Source: an uncultured Collinsella sp.
GTDB taxonomy: Bacteria > Actinomycetota > Coriobacteriia > Coriobacteriales > Coriobacteriaceae
Assembly: GCA_958403385.1 (NCBI GenBank)
Contig: CATXXC010000011.1
Span: 26,166-90,165 of the forward strand
DNA: 64,000 bases
Reading direction: 5' to 3'
Shown piece after piece: positions 34,340 through 43,734 of this stretch. The notes under the pieces are model-generated. The model saw only the letters and a program-made list of their open reading frames with translations. It had not been told where the DNA came from and made no database searches. The stretch's first letter is position 1; each line of letters opens with the position of its first letter. Both the position numbers and the translations under genes were made by a program.

Positions 34340-36550
34340 ATGAAGAAATGGTCATTCGGAGTGCTGGCTTTTTCGGGCCTCATTTCTTTTGGGCTCCTTT
34401 TGGGTTCGCCCTCGATGTTATACGCCCTTGATTCGAATAACACTGACGAAGGTCCCGCATCTAACGTTGCTATTGCTTCTGTCGAGTCAGGCGTTGATGC
34501 TCAGCGCGAATCGACCTTCGCTGTCGAGCAGAACTCTCAGGTGGATAATGAGACCCCTTCCGAGGTTTCGAATCAAATTATTTGGCATCAGGGGTGGATA
34601 TCACCCGAAGAAGGGGCTGGTTTTTGGCGTTGGGGCTTGTCCGACGGAACAATCGCTGTTTCTTCTTGGAGACATATAGACGGTAGCTGGTACTGGTTCG
34701 ACGACGAAGGTCGAATGGCTCAGGATGGGTTGGTTCAAGTCGGGGGTGCGACGTATGCCTTCTCCTCTTCGGGCGCAATGCGTGTCGGCTGGTACCTAGA
34801 TTCTACGGGCTCCACTTCTGCTTGGCGTTATTTCTCCGGTTCTGGCGCCATGGTAAAAGGCTGGCTTTCAGACGGCAGCAACTGGTATTGGCTGGATGAT
34901 GAGGGCAAGATGGTCCACGATGCGATGCTGCAGATTGGGGGAGCCACGTATGGATTCTCTTCTTCTGGTGCAATGCTTATCGGATGGCATCTTGATGCTT
35001 CTGTCTGGCATTATTTTTCCGGCTCTGGCGCTCTGGTAAAGGGCTGGCTCTCGGATGGGGGTCGTTGGTACTGGCTTGATCCTGCAGACGGTTCTATGGC
35101 CACCGGGCTGAATGAATGCAATGGCACCTCTTATATCTTTAACAGTTCAGGGGCCATGCTATCCTCCCAGTGGGCACTTATTGACAACAACTGGTATTAC
35201 GCTGACTCCAACGGCTTACTGCATGGAGGTTGGTTACTTCTAGGGAATTCTTGGTATTACCTGGATCCAGGAAGCCATATTATGCTCACGGGCTTTGTGC
35301 AAGTGGGCTCGTCCACCTATTTCCTTACGAGCTCAGGTGCCATGGCAACAGGCTGGGCACTTGCTGATGGTACTTGGTATTACGCCGCATCAAACGGAGC
35401 TATTCAACGAGGGCGATGGATAAAGTCCGGAAGCGCCTGGTATTACCTTGATGATGTATCCGGCGCAATGCGTACTGGTGAATTTGCGGTAGGAAGCAAG
35501 CGCTATTTTTCTTATGATTCCGGTGCAATGGCATCTTCGTGCTGGATCAACTTGAACGATGGTATGGTATGGGCGAATTCGTCTGGAGCACTGAGCGAGC
35601 CGTTGCCTACTTCATCTGATGGATCTCCTGTAGTCGCTGATCGTACTGACTCGTCTTCATTGCCAGGTGTGATTCATATTGGAGATGCGGTTTTCTATGC
35701 GGATGCGAATGGTGTCGTTAACGTGGCGTCTGGTTGGATTATGTCGAAAGACGCTTCTGACGAAAGTGGCAATACTTGGTACTACGCATCTTCCAATGGT
35801 GTCCTTAAGTCTGGTTGGCAATATGTCAACGGTGCGTGGTATTGGATGGACCCTTCCACATTCAAGATGAAAACTGGATGGCTTAATGACGGCGGTACGT
35901 GGTACTGGCTCCAGCCTTCGGGTGCCATGTTTGCTAACGGGTGGCTGAAAATCGATGGCGTTGACTATTACTTCAATGCAAGTGGTGCATGGTTGAATAC
36001 GTCTGGTTCTGTTTTGGGGGTCAATAGGTCCAGCTTGGTCAATTGGCTTATGAGCCACGAAAACGACGGCTATTACCGTGGAACACGCTACGACACGCAT
36101 CTCAGCCAGGAAACGTGCATGTACCCAAAGGGTGATCCGCGTTGGGACGGTTATACGGGCATGAATTGTGGTGGATTTGTATCGCATGCATATATGAAGG
36201 CGGGCGGGAATTTAGCTCCCATTGCCGCCGAGCAGAGTCATTCCCCTTGGAGTGGAGGTCCCGGAAGGGGCGGCTGCGTAAACGCTTATCGTTGGTACGG
36301 CTACGCTATCGATACGTGTGCGAACGTGACTTATTTCAACTCTATTGATGAGTTGTTACGTAGTGGTTTGGCTCGTAAGGGGGACATTGTGTTCTTCAAT
36401 CCTTACAACCCATATGCGGACGATAGCCACATTGGCTTTTTCTGGGGCAATTCGCCGAGCGAAAATTTGTTCTGGCATAGTGATGGTTATGGAAATCGCA
36501 TCTCCGGTTTGACCGCTTTGGGCCCATCGAAAGTAATACTGATTCGTTAG
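34340..36550 (+). CDS. Secreted GW-repeat protein with C-terminal NlpC/P60-like peptidase
   Basis: 736 residues. The ATG at 34340 is preferred because it opens directly into a signal peptide (MKKWSFGVLAFSGLISFGL); a GTG seven codons earlier is possible and neither has a strong ribosome site. About 20 aromatic GW repeats fill residues 80-560. The last ~150 residues look like an NlpC/P60 cysteine peptidase: GMNCGGFVSHAY (catalytic Cys near 610), ARKGDIVFF, and DSHIGFFWG (His near 696). Such enzymes cut peptidoglycan stem peptides; here the repeats would hold the enzyme on the wall glycan. Confidence 0.85.
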   Translation: MKKWSFGVLAFSGLISFGLLLGSPSMLYALDSNNTDEGPASNVAIASVESGVDAQRESTFAVEQNSQVDNETPSEVSNQIIWHQGWISPEEGAGFWRWGLSDGTIAVSSWRHIDGSWYWFDDEGRMAQDGLVQVGGATYAFSSSGAMRVGWYLDSTGSTSAWRYFSGSGAMVKGWLSDGSNWYWLDDEGKMVHDAMLQIGGATYGFSSSGAMLIGWHLDASVWHYFSGSGALVKGWLSDGGRWYWLDPADGSMATGLNECNGTSYIFNSSGAMLSSQWALIDNNWYYADSNGLLHGGWLLLGNSWYYLDPGSHIMLTGFVQVGSSTYFLTSSGAMATGWALADGTWYYAASNGAIQRGRWIKSGSAWYYLDDVSGAMRTGEFAVGSKRYFSYDSGAMASSCWINLNDGMVWANSSGALSEPLPTSSDGSPVVADRTDSSSLPGVIHIGDAVFYADANGVVNVASGWIMSKDASDESGNTWYYASSNGVLKSGWQYVNGAWYWMDPSTFKMKTGWLNDGGTWYWLQPSGAMFANGWLKIDGVDYYFNASGAWLNTSGSVLGVNRSSLVNWLMSHENDGYYRGTRYDTHLSQETCMYPKGDPRWDGYTGMNCGGFVSHAYMKAGGNLAPIAAEQSHSPWSGGPGRGGCVNAYRWYGYAIDTCANVTYFNSIDELLRSGLARKGDIVFFNPYNPYADDSHIGFFWGNSPSENLFWHSDGYGNRISGLTALGPSKVILIR

Positions 36551-36561
36551 AATTCCGAGTT

Positions 36562-36592
36562 GTAGGGGACTCTCTGGGCCCCCTACCTTTTT
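36562..36592 (+). terminator. Rho-independent terminator
   Basis: GTAGGGG (36562-36568) with CCCCTAC (36580-36586), then a T-run, 12 bases after the stop of the NlpC/P60 gene. Confidence 0.8.
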
Positions 36593-36815
36593 GACATCTG
36601 GTTTGAAAGTTTATTTGAAGTCGGTATTCTTGGGGGCAAGAGGAGGGGGCAATGAGCCTGCGGGTTCAACCCTGCCGGTAAGTTCTTCTTTTCTTTGCAG
36701 CATTGCGCCCAACTATTTATTGTCCTAGATGGCATCTTGTCCTGTTAGATGTTCGGGAATCTTTCATAGCTATGCTGTAAGCTAGACGCAATCAAGAGCG
36801 AATGACGAGGTTTAC

Positions 36816-38549
36816 ATGAACAAACATCTTAAGTTGTTTTCGGCATTGTTGGTGCTGATGCTCTTTGCGCCCGTTTCTATGTTTGTATGCCCTGCGGATG
36901 CAGAGGCTGCTCAGACTCTGGTTGAGAATTCTTGGCGTTATGAGGGTGGACAATTAGTTTCAGATGATGCTTCTTCCGAAGAAGACGGAATAGCTTTATT
37001 GTCTATGGACGCTCTTCCCGATGGGGTTACAGCTCAGGGCATTGACGTCAGCGAGCACCAAGGGCGTATTGATTGGGACGCAGTTAAAGCTTCTGGCATC
37101 GATTTCGCTATTCTGCGCGTTGGGTTTGGCGCTCCGTCTTTCGGCGGTCGAGTTGACTATCAATTTAATCGAAATATTTCTGAGTGCGAGCGACTCGGAA
37201 TTCCCTACGGTGTCTATGTCTATTCATATGCTTTTGATAATCAACAGGCAGCCGATGAGGCGTCCATGGTGATTGACTGCCTATCGGGGCACAATCCTAG
37301 GCTACCGGTGTATTACGATCTTGAGGACAAGACAATTATTGCAGATGGTCGTCAATCCGGAATTGCATCTAGAGCTCAGACATTCTGTAATAAGATTTCT
37401 AGTGCTGGATATAAGCCAGGCATTTATGCAAACCTAAATTGGTTTAACAATATATTGACCGACCCTGTATTTAAAAGCGGTTCTTGGGATCATTGGATTG
37501 CTCAATACAACTCCCAATGTCACTATACCGCCAGTTACAGCTTTTGGCAGTATACAAGCCGCGGAAAAGTTTCTGGTATTAGCGGAAATGTTGATATGAA
37601 TTACGCGTATGTTGATGTCTCTCTTTATTACTGGCAGTTAAAAGAGGGCACTTGGTATTACGCAACCTCTGACGGCAAAGCGTATACCGGATGGTTGCGC
37701 CAGGGCGGAGCCTGGTATTGGCTCGACCCCGACGCGGGCGGTGTAATGGCCACCGGGCTCTACGAGTGCAACGGCTCCATGTACTGGTTCAACGCCTCCG
37801 GCGCGATGGCGACCGGATGGGTCCTCGACGGCGGCACCTGGTACTACGCGACTGGCTCCGGCGCGCTGGCGCGCGGCCCCGTTTCCGTCGGCGGCGTGCC
37901 CTACTGCTTCGACGCCCGGACGGGGGCCATGCTGACGGGTTACCAGACTGATGCGCAGGGCGTCCGCCGCTACTTCGGCAGCTGCGGTCCCCTTAACGGC
38001 TGGGGCCTCGTCGACGGCTCCTGGTATTGGTTCGCTGACGGTATCGCCTCGACCGGCTGGCTTTACACCGGCGGCTCCTGGTACTGGCTCGACCCCGACG
38101 CGGGCGGCGCCATGGCGACGGGCCTCCATTCGTGCAACGGTTCCGCATACTGGTTCAACAGCTCCGGCGCAATGGCGACCGGATGGGTCCTCGACGGCGG
38201 GACCTGGTACTACGCGACTGGCTCCGGCGCCCTCGCCTCCGGCTGGCTCAACCTAAACGGTGCGTGGTACTGGCTCGATCCCTCGACGCACGCCATGGCC
38301 ACTGGGCTCCACGAGTGCAACGGCTCCGCGTACTGGTTCAACGCCTCCGGCGCGATGGCGACCGGTTGGGTCCTCGACGGCGGCACCTGGTACTACGCGA
38401 CGGGATCAGGCGTGCTGGCCTCCGGCTGGGCATACGTCGGCGGCGCCTGGTACTGGCTTGACCCCACGACGCACGCAATGACTACGGGTGTTCAAGAAAT
38501 CGATGGGGTGCAATACTCTTTTGCTAGCAATGGTGTATGGCTTGGCTAG
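36816..38549 (+). CDS. Secreted GH25 lysozyme with C-terminal GW repeats
   Basis: 577 residues. A signal peptide covers residues 1-31 (cleavage near DAEAAQ). The GH25 muramidase domain spans about 70-275: GIDVSEHQGRIDW (75-87, with Asp77), FAILRVGFG near 97, YYDLEDKT near 166 (catalytic Asp/Glu pair), WIAQYNS near 228 and GNVDMNYAY near 255. About a dozen GW repeats follow to the C-terminus. This is the layout of phage and pneumococcal choline-binding lysozymes (Cpl-1, LytC). The repeat DNA from about 37690 is much GC-richer than the lysozyme part and shares a nearly identical 450-bp tract with the next gene. No holin or phage genes adjoin, so a cellular wall-remodelling role is more likely. 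Confidence 0.92.
   Translation: MNKHLKLFSALLVLMLFAPVSMFVCPADAEAAQTLVENSWRYEGGQLVSDDASSEEDGIALLSMDALPDGVTAQGIDVSEHQGRIDWDAVKASGIDFAILRVGFGAPSFGGRVDYQFNRNISECERLGIPYGVYVYSYAFDNQQAADEASMVIDCLSGHNPRLPVYYDLEDKTIIADGRQSGIASRAQTFCNKISSAGYKPGIYANLNWFNNILTDPVFKSGSWDHWIAQYNSQCHYTASYSFWQYTSRGKVSGISGNVDMNYAYVDVSLYYWQLKEGTWYYATSDGKAYTGWLRQGGAWYWLDPDAGGVMATGLYECNGSMYWFNASGAMATGWVLDGGTWYYATGSGALARGPVSVGGVPYCFDARTGAMLTGYQTDAQGVRRYFGSCGPLNGWGLVDGSWYWFADGIASTGWLYTGGSWYWLDPDAGGAMATGLHSCNGSAYWFNSSGAMATGWVLDGGTWYYATGSGALASGWLNLNGAWYWLDPSTHAMATGLHECNGSAYWFNASGAMATGWVLDGGTWYYATGSGVLASGWAYVGGAWYWLDPTTHAMTTGVQEIDGVQYSFASNGVWLG
37852..38302 (+). repeat. 450-bp near-identical tract, copy 1 (GW-repeat DNA)
   Basis: Matches 39266-39716 at a fixed offset of 1414 bases. 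I found only one difference after the first few bases (GTTTCC against GTATCC near 37883). It lies within the repeats of the GH25 gene, is in frame in both, and is GC-rich. Confidence 0.9.
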
Positions 38550-38649
38550 CAGCTCTTCTTTAATTGCTTTTTTCTAATTACATATTGCTCTTAGCCATCC
38601 ATTTGTAGACTATGTTTATGTAATAATTGGTTACTACTGGGGGCTGCAC

Positions 38650-40791
38650 ATGGCAAGGAAAAAGCGAATAATATTAATCCGAATCATTCTTTCAACCCTA
38701 CTGCTCGCTGGGCCCGGTGTGGTTGATATCGCGAACGCAGAACCCATAAGCTCCTCTATCCCTACTGATATTGAGAGGCAATCCGTCCCCTCGACTCTTT
38801 CTCCTTCCGATTCAATCGATGATGGTCCTGCTCAAGAATCCGTTAAATGGAATCTGGGTTGGAATTCGTTTGACGGCAACTGGTTCTATGTGGATTCAGT
38901 CAATCCGGTCTCGTTGCATTCTGGCTGGCTCTATACCAATGGGGCCTGGTACTGGCTCGATCCCTCGACGCACGCCATGGCCATCGGGCTCCATGAGTGC
39001 AATGGCTCCGCATACTGGTTCAATGGCTCCGGCGCGATGGCGACCGGATGGGTGCTCGACGGCGGGACCTGGTACTACGCGACGGGCTCAGGCGCGCTGG
39101 CCTCCGGCTGGCTCAACCTAAACGGTGCGTGGTGCTGGCTCGATCCCTCGACGCACGCCATGGCGACGGGCTTTCACGAGTGCAACGGCTCCCTGTACTG
39201 GTTTAATTCGTCCGGCGCGATGGCGACCGGTTGGGTGCTCGACGGCGGGACCTGGTACTACGCGACGGGCTCCGGCGCGCTGGCGCGCGGCCCCGTATCC
39301 GTCGGCGGCGTGCCCTACTGCTTCGACGCCCGGACGGGGGCCATGCTGACGGGTTACCAGACTGATGCGCAGGGCGTCCGCCGCTACTTCGGCAGCTGCG
39401 GTCCCCTTAACGGCTGGGGCCTCGTCGACGGCTCCTGGTATTGGTTCGCTGACGGTATCGCCTCGACCGGCTGGCTTTACACCGGCGGCTCCTGGTACTG
39501 GCTCGACCCCGACGCGGGCGGCGCCATGGCGACGGGCCTCCATTCGTGCAACGGTTCCGCATACTGGTTCAACAGCTCCGGCGCAATGGCGACCGGATGG
39601 GTCCTCGACGGCGGGACCTGGTACTACGCGACTGGCTCCGGCGCCCTCGCCTCCGGCTGGCTCAACCTAAACGGTGCGTGGTACTGGCTCGATCCCTCGA
39701 CGCACGCCATGGCCACGGGCGTTCAAACTATCGGATCATGTGAATACATATTTAATAGTACCGGCAAGATGATGGCTAATTGCTGGTCAAACGGTGATGG
39801 GTCTTGGATGTATCATTCGTCATCCAGCGGCGCAATTGACCTTAAAGGCATCATGACCGATTCGGGAATCCAGCTGATTGACGACGACGGTAATGCCAGA
39901 ACTGGTTGGATTGAGAGTCAGGGTGCTCGATATTATTGTTCTGCTAGTGGAGTAATTCTGACTGGGTGGCAGCAAATTGCTGGGTCTTGGTATTACTTTA
40001 ACCCGGATGGTCGAATGGCGACCGGCTGGCTTAACGATGGCAGCAACTGGTACTGGCTGGATTCCGCTTCTGGCGCGATGAAAACGGGATGGCTTTCCCT
40101 TGGGGGCACATGGTATTACCTTGATGCCGCACGTGGGGGAGTAATGTTGAGCAACGGTTGGTATTGGATCGGCTCTACTGACTACAAGTTCAGTTCATCC
40201 GGCGCAATGGTTGGCGCTTGGGTCGATGTCCCGTGCTATTCGCAGTACCCGGAACTTCCTACTGGCTGTGAGTCGGTTGCCCTTACAAACTTGCTTAACT
40301 ACTATGGTTTCGGTTTAGGTAAGACGATTATTGCGGATTATTACTTGCCCAAGGGAAGCAACGGCAACTTTGTTACCGCCTTTGATGGCAACCCAAGGCG
40401 TAGCAGCGGGGGTCTCATGGGATGCGTCGCACCTGCGATTACTATTGCTGGTAATAACTTTCTGCGTGCTGCTGGAAGTGGCAAGCAGGCAAAAGACGTC
40501 TCTTTCTCGTCAATTTCTTCCATTAAGAACAGGCTGACCTGTGGTCAACCTGTTGAGATGTGGAATACCGAATGGGGAAGTTGGCCAGGAGGCCGTTATG
40601 CTGCGCGTTGGTATAACGGGCATTCCTATGGTCTGTGGGGCGGTAATCATGCCGTAGTCCTTAAAGGCTATGATGACGAGCAGGGAATTGTCTATCTTTC
40701 GGATTCGATTAACGGCAATGTTACGCGAAATGCCCAAGTGTTCTTCGGCACGTGGCAACAGATGGATAGCCAGGCCGTGGTAATTGAATAG
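38650..40791 (+). CDS. Secreted GW-repeat protein with C-terminal C39-like peptidase domain
   Basis: 713 residues from the ATG at 38650 (GGGGGCTGCAC before it). The N-terminal signal peptide starts basic (MARKKRIILIRIILSTLLLA). GW repeats run from about 80 to 525. The C-terminal ~185 residues are a C39-like (peptidase C39_2) domain: WVDVPCYSQYPELPTGCESV near 527, catalytic Cys near 541, and GGNHAVVLKGYDDE with catalytic His near 666. C39_2 domains of secreted Gram-positive proteins are thought to be peptidases or wall hydrolases; the substrate here is unknown. It is 100 bases after the GH25 gene and shares a 450-bp tract with it. Confidence 0.87.
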   Translation: MARKKRIILIRIILSTLLLAGPGVVDIANAEPISSSIPTDIERQSVPSTLSPSDSIDDGPAQESVKWNLGWNSFDGNWFYVDSVNPVSLHSGWLYTNGAWYWLDPSTHAMAIGLHECNGSAYWFNGSGAMATGWVLDGGTWYYATGSGALASGWLNLNGAWCWLDPSTHAMATGFHECNGSLYWFNSSGAMATGWVLDGGTWYYATGSGALARGPVSVGGVPYCFDARTGAMLTGYQTDAQGVRRYFGSCGPLNGWGLVDGSWYWFADGIASTGWLYTGGSWYWLDPDAGGAMATGLHSCNGSAYWFNSSGAMATGWVLDGGTWYYATGSGALASGWLNLNGAWYWLDPSTHAMATGVQTIGSCEYIFNSTGKMMANCWSNGDGSWMYHSSSSGAIDLKGIMTDSGIQLIDDDGNARTGWIESQGARYYCSASGVILTGWQQIAGSWYYFNPDGRMATGWLNDGSNWYWLDSASGAMKTGWLSLGGTWYYLDAARGGVMLSNGWYWIGSTDYKFSSSGAMVGAWVDVPCYSQYPELPTGCESVALTNLLNYYGFGLGKTIIADYYLPKGSNGNFVTAFDGNPRRSSGGLMGCVAPAITIAGNNFLRAAGSGKQAKDVSFSSISSIKNRLTCGQPVEMWNTEWGSWPGGRYAARWYNGHSYGLWGGNHAVVLKGYDDEQGIVYLSDSINGNVTRNAQVFFGTWQQMDSQAVVIE
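39266..39716 (+). repeat. 450-bp near-identical tract, copy 2 (GW-repeat DNA)
   Basis: Partner of 37852-38302. Outside the tract the two genes still encode similar repeats but differ at many third positions, so the identity reflects recent gene conversion or duplication rather than selection on the protein. Confidence 0.9.
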
Positions 40792-40801
40792 CCATGATGC
40801 T

Positions 40802-40834
40802 AAAAGGGGAGAGCTCGACGAGCTCTCCCCTTTT
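40802..40834. terminator. Bidirectional terminator between convergent genes
   Basis: A perfect 16-base inverted repeat beginning AAAAGGGGAGAGCTCG, with A- and T-runs at its ends, between the C39-like gene and licB, which converge on it. Confidence 0.9.
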
Positions 40835-40852
40835 GCTACATTGTTAATCTAG

Positions 40853-41794
40853 CTACGCCGTCTTCTTACGTCCAAATAGTTCGTCCCAGTTACTGGCTGC
40901 CAAAACTGTTCCGCATACAATTACAACGCAGCAGATTACGGATGCCATGTCGGGAATTGTTCCAAGCAAGATCAGGCCAAAGACCACTGACCATGCCGAA
41001 TAGGAGATATTCAGAGCCATCGCACGCGCTGCTCCGATTGCCGCAATGCCCTTGTAATAGAACAGATAGGATGCAGTTCCTGCGAGTCCGGCGAGTGCAA
41101 TAATCAATGTGGGCATGCTTGGGATAGCGCCCAACGTGAAATGCCATGCTCCGAAGAGGGGGAGTACGAGCGCTCCATAAACAAGCGCACTTGTAGTTTC
41201 GCGGATTTGCAAAGCTGTTTCGTCATCAACGGCATCATCTTTCATTCCCCATGCGCACAGCACCGCTTCGGATCCCCATCCAATAACGGCAAGCACTGCG
41301 CCGAGTAAGCCGAGGGGGGCATTTGCAATCTCGCTCGATCCGGCCGATAGATAGCCCATCGTCATTACACCGCAAAGAGCAACGAGAAGGGAAAGAATCT
41401 GGCCTTTGCCCATTTTCTCCTTCAGCAGTACGAAGGAAAGGAATGCTCCGACTGCGGGATAGAAGGCGGAGATGATTGCCGTGTAGGCAGCTCCGATGTT
41501 ATTAATTGCCAATACGTAGCCGGTCATTCCGATAGGTCCACCGAGTAGGGCGCCGGCGATGACGACCTTGCCCGAACGAGTTTTAAGTGCAGCGAGCGTG
41601 TCTTTTAGTCTGCCTCGGACTCCCATGTAGCCAAAGAGCCAAATTGCACAGAAGGCATCATGGAGAAAGGATCCCGCAATGGAGGCGCATGCAAGCGCTT
41701 CCGCCGATCCAATATAGGGCGCAAGCGCCAAGCCGATTCCAAGAATTACTGTATCAAGGCCCCAAAGAAGACCGCTAAAAAAGCCGAATTGCAT
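40853..41794 (-). CDS. licB: LicB-like choline permease (DMT/EamA family)
   Basis: A 313-residue polytopic membrane protein with about ten hydrophobic helices in two EamA-like halves (GPIGMTGYVLAINNIGAAYT near 86; YLFYYKGIAAIGAARAMALN near 245). LicB of Haemophilus and Streptococcus is a choline importer of this DMT family. The specific assignment comes from context: it begins 2 bases after the licCA stop, with AAAGGTGAG before its ATG, so the two form an operon. Fold certain; choline specificity inferred. Confidence 0.75.
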   Translation of the reverse strand: MQFGFFSGLLWGLDTVILGIGLALAPYIGSAEALACASIAGSFLHDAFCAIWLFGYMGVRGRLKDTLAALKTRSGKVVIAGALLGGPIGMTGYVLAINNIGAAYTAIISAFYPAVGAFLSFVLLKEKMGKGQILSLLVALCGVMTMGYLSAGSSEIANAPLGLLGAVLAVIGWGSEAVLCAWGMKDDAVDDETALQIRETTSALVYGALVLPLFGAWHFTLGAIPSMPTLIIALAGLAGTASYLFYYKGIAAIGAARAMALNISYSAWSVVFGLILLGTIPDMASVICCVVIVCGTVLAASNWDELFGRKKTA

Positions 41795-41796
41795 CG

Positions 41797-43569
41797 TTAC
41801 TCACCTTTCCGATAGATCTCCAGTGCCTTTTTGAGGTATTTGGCACCGTAATTGAAGTAGATATAGAGCCATTCGCCCACGAAGTCGCCTTCGGCTTCTT
41901 TCAGAAGAGACCAGAGGTACCAGCACCATCCTGCAAGGGCAATGTGCGCATAGTTATGCGCAATTTCGTTGTTTGTTGCCTTGCGCCCAAAATATGCATC
42001 AAGCGCGCGGTCGACTTCATCTTCGGAAAGCTCGCAGCAGACACTGCATGTTCCAAAATCGTTTGCGTAATCGCTCATGCCAGCATATTCCCAGTCAATG
42101 AGATAGTACTTGTCGTTCTCATCGATAAGGAAATTGAGGTAAAAGAAGTCATTGTGGCAAAGGCATTTTGGTGCATTATCGGCCTGTACAAAGTGCTCCA
42201 ATTCATCGATTTCGGCGGACATTTCCCTGTAGCCTGGAATGTCGATGGGACCTTTTTCCAGAAGAAGTGATTCGTAGCGCTTCGCTTCGAGGTAGAAGTC
42301 AAATTCGGTTTCAACATTTGAACCACTCTCGTGAAGCGAACGACACATCTGCATCATTCGATTCATTTGGGCAGGATCATGCGGGTCAGGCTGCTTTGCG
42401 TTGGGTACAAACTTCGAAATTTTCCAACCACGCTTTGGGTCCTCATGAATGAACGTGTCGTCAAGGCCGAGCTCCTTGGCCTTTTTAAGTGCGGCTACTT
42501 CTCCATTTCTGTTAATAAGCAGTTCGGTCCCGACTCCCGGATGGCGGTAAACGTACTCTCCGTCATTGGTTCTAAAGTGGCACGATAGATTCGTAAGACC
42601 TTGTTTAAGGGGATAAACGTCGTGAATCTCTGATTTGGAGCAGCCGAGCACTTGCTCGATGTTATCGAAAATATCGGAGTCAACGTTTTCGATAAAATGC
42701 GGATCAAAGGCACGCAGCTCATCAAGAGAATCGAATTCGTTGATCTCGCCCTCAGGATACTTCTTGATAACCATATCGAGCTCCTTGATGTGCTCGATAT
42801 ATAGATCTTCCCAAAGCTTGTCCGTTGTTTCGGGCTTGTTATATTCCGTTTCGAGAATCTGCTTAAATGCAAGCGAGAAGGCTTTATCAAAGTAGACATG
42901 TCCGAGCATATACCAAGCATCGGAACCGCCAATCGTAACATTGGTAATTCTGTCCATTGCTCCGGTTTGAATGCACCATTCTTTGGTGGCGCCTTCAGCA
43001 TATTGAGCAGAATAAAATGCTTTCCAAACGTATGCTTCGAACGGATTGTTTAGAAGGTAATCATCGCTTGAGCAAATATAGGTGTTGCCAAGCCGCTCTT
43101 TTACGCACATAAGCGATGCGTGGTTATTTTTGGATGCATATTCGTTGTTGACGACAATCGAGACGCCGAACTTGCTTTCGAGATAGAAGAAATATTCTTT
43201 TTTATAGCCGACAACGACGGTGATATTGCTGATACCTGCGTCTTGCAGCTGCCTAATCTGTCGCTCAATGAGGATCTCACCACGTACTTTTAAAAGGCCT
43301 TTGGGCTTTTCATACGAAATGGGAGCAAAGCGGCTCGAAAGCCCCGCAGCCAATATCACTGCGTTTTCAACCTTATAGGGATGAAGCGCTTCGTAACCGC
43401 CGTCGGTTAGGCTGTCCGATTCGAGAAGCCCCTCATTCGTGAGCTCTTTATTCGCTGCGTTTACTGATCCAAGTGAAAGGCCGGTGCGCTCGGCAACTTC
43501 TCGCTGGCTGGCATATGGGTTCTTTAGGTATTCGTACAGAACTGTAAAGTTACGCTTGGTCAGTTCCAC
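41797..43569 (-). CDS. licCA: Fused winged-helix / LicC cytidylyltransferase / LicA choline kinase
   Basis: 590 residues. The start is set at GTG 43569, 6 bases after GGAGG, although the frame is open upstream. Residues 1-60 are a MarR-like winged helix (QREVAERTGLSLGSVNAANK). Residues 68-300 are a nucleotidyltransferase with VILAAGLSSRFAP (71-83) and KPKGLL, as in LicC, which makes CDP-choline from phosphocholine and CTP. Residues about 330-590 are a choline/ethanolamine kinase domain with HNDFFYLNFL and DWEYAGMSDYANDF, as in LicA. In pneumococcus licA and licC are separate genes without a DNA-binding domain, so one protein here may activate choline and also sense and regulate. It is divergent from the GW-repeat gene at 43735. 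Confidence 0.88.
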   Translation of the reverse strand: MELTKRNFTVLYEYLKNPYASQREVAERTGLSLGSVNAANKELTNEGLLESDSLTDGGYEALHPYKVENAVILAAGLSSRFAPISYEKPKGLLKVRGEILIERQIRQLQDAGISNITVVVGYKKEYFFYLESKFGVSIVVNNEYASKNNHASLMCVKERLGNTYICSSDDYLLNNPFEAYVWKAFYSAQYAEGATKEWCIQTGAMDRITNVTIGGSDAWYMLGHVYFDKAFSLAFKQILETEYNKPETTDKLWEDLYIEHIKELDMVIKKYPEGEINEFDSLDELRAFDPHFIENVDSDIFDNIEQVLGCSKSEIHDVYPLKQGLTNLSCHFRTNDGEYVYRHPGVGTELLINRNGEVAALKKAKELGLDDTFIHEDPKRGWKISKFVPNAKQPDPHDPAQMNRMMQMCRSLHESGSNVETEFDFYLEAKRYESLLLEKGPIDIPGYREMSAEIDELEHFVQADNAPKCLCHNDFFYLNFLIDENDKYYLIDWEYAGMSDYANDFGTCSVCCELSEDEVDRALDAYFGRKATNNEIAHNYAHIALAGWCWYLWSLLKEAEGDFVGEWLYIYFNYGAKYLKKALEIYRKGE

Positions 43570-43606
43570 TGCAGGCCTCCAATTAAGATGTTCATTGCTT
43601 AGGAAA

Positions 43607-43635
43607 AGAATAGAATGATTGAACGATATGTTCAA
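43607..43635 (-). promoter_or_regulatory. Predicted licCA-licB promoter
   Basis: Minus strand: TTGAAC (43630-43635), a 17-base spacer, TATTCT (43607-43612). It would give a leader of about 30 bases before the GTG start. The -35 element lies within the palindrome at 43616-43638. Confidence 0.6.
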
Positions 43636-43638
43636 TCA
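43616..43638. promoter_or_regulatory. Palindromic operator overlapping the licCA promoter
   Basis: TGATTGAAC, five bases, GTTCAATCA: perfect 9-base arms. It covers the -35 box and spacer of the predicted licCA promoter, the position of a repressor site. The winged helix at the N-terminus of the LicCA fusion is the obvious candidate to bind it. A further GAAC half-like motif lies at about 43670. Confidence 0.7.
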
Positions 43639-43734
43639 ATTGTATTTAGCTACATAGACTGAACAAAAAGTAGCGAAAATCAATCTCGAAAGGTGGATTA
43701 AAATAACTAAATAGGATATCTGGGAGGGTCGCTT

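Noticed and set aside
36816..38549. GH25 gene as a prophage endolysin
   Set aside because: It has a signal peptide, and no holin, tail or capsid genes are near; neighbours are host surface genes.
36816..40791. GH25 and C39-like genes as one frameshifted gene
   Set aside because: Each has its own signal peptide and stop, with 100 bases between; shared DNA is explained by repeat conversion.
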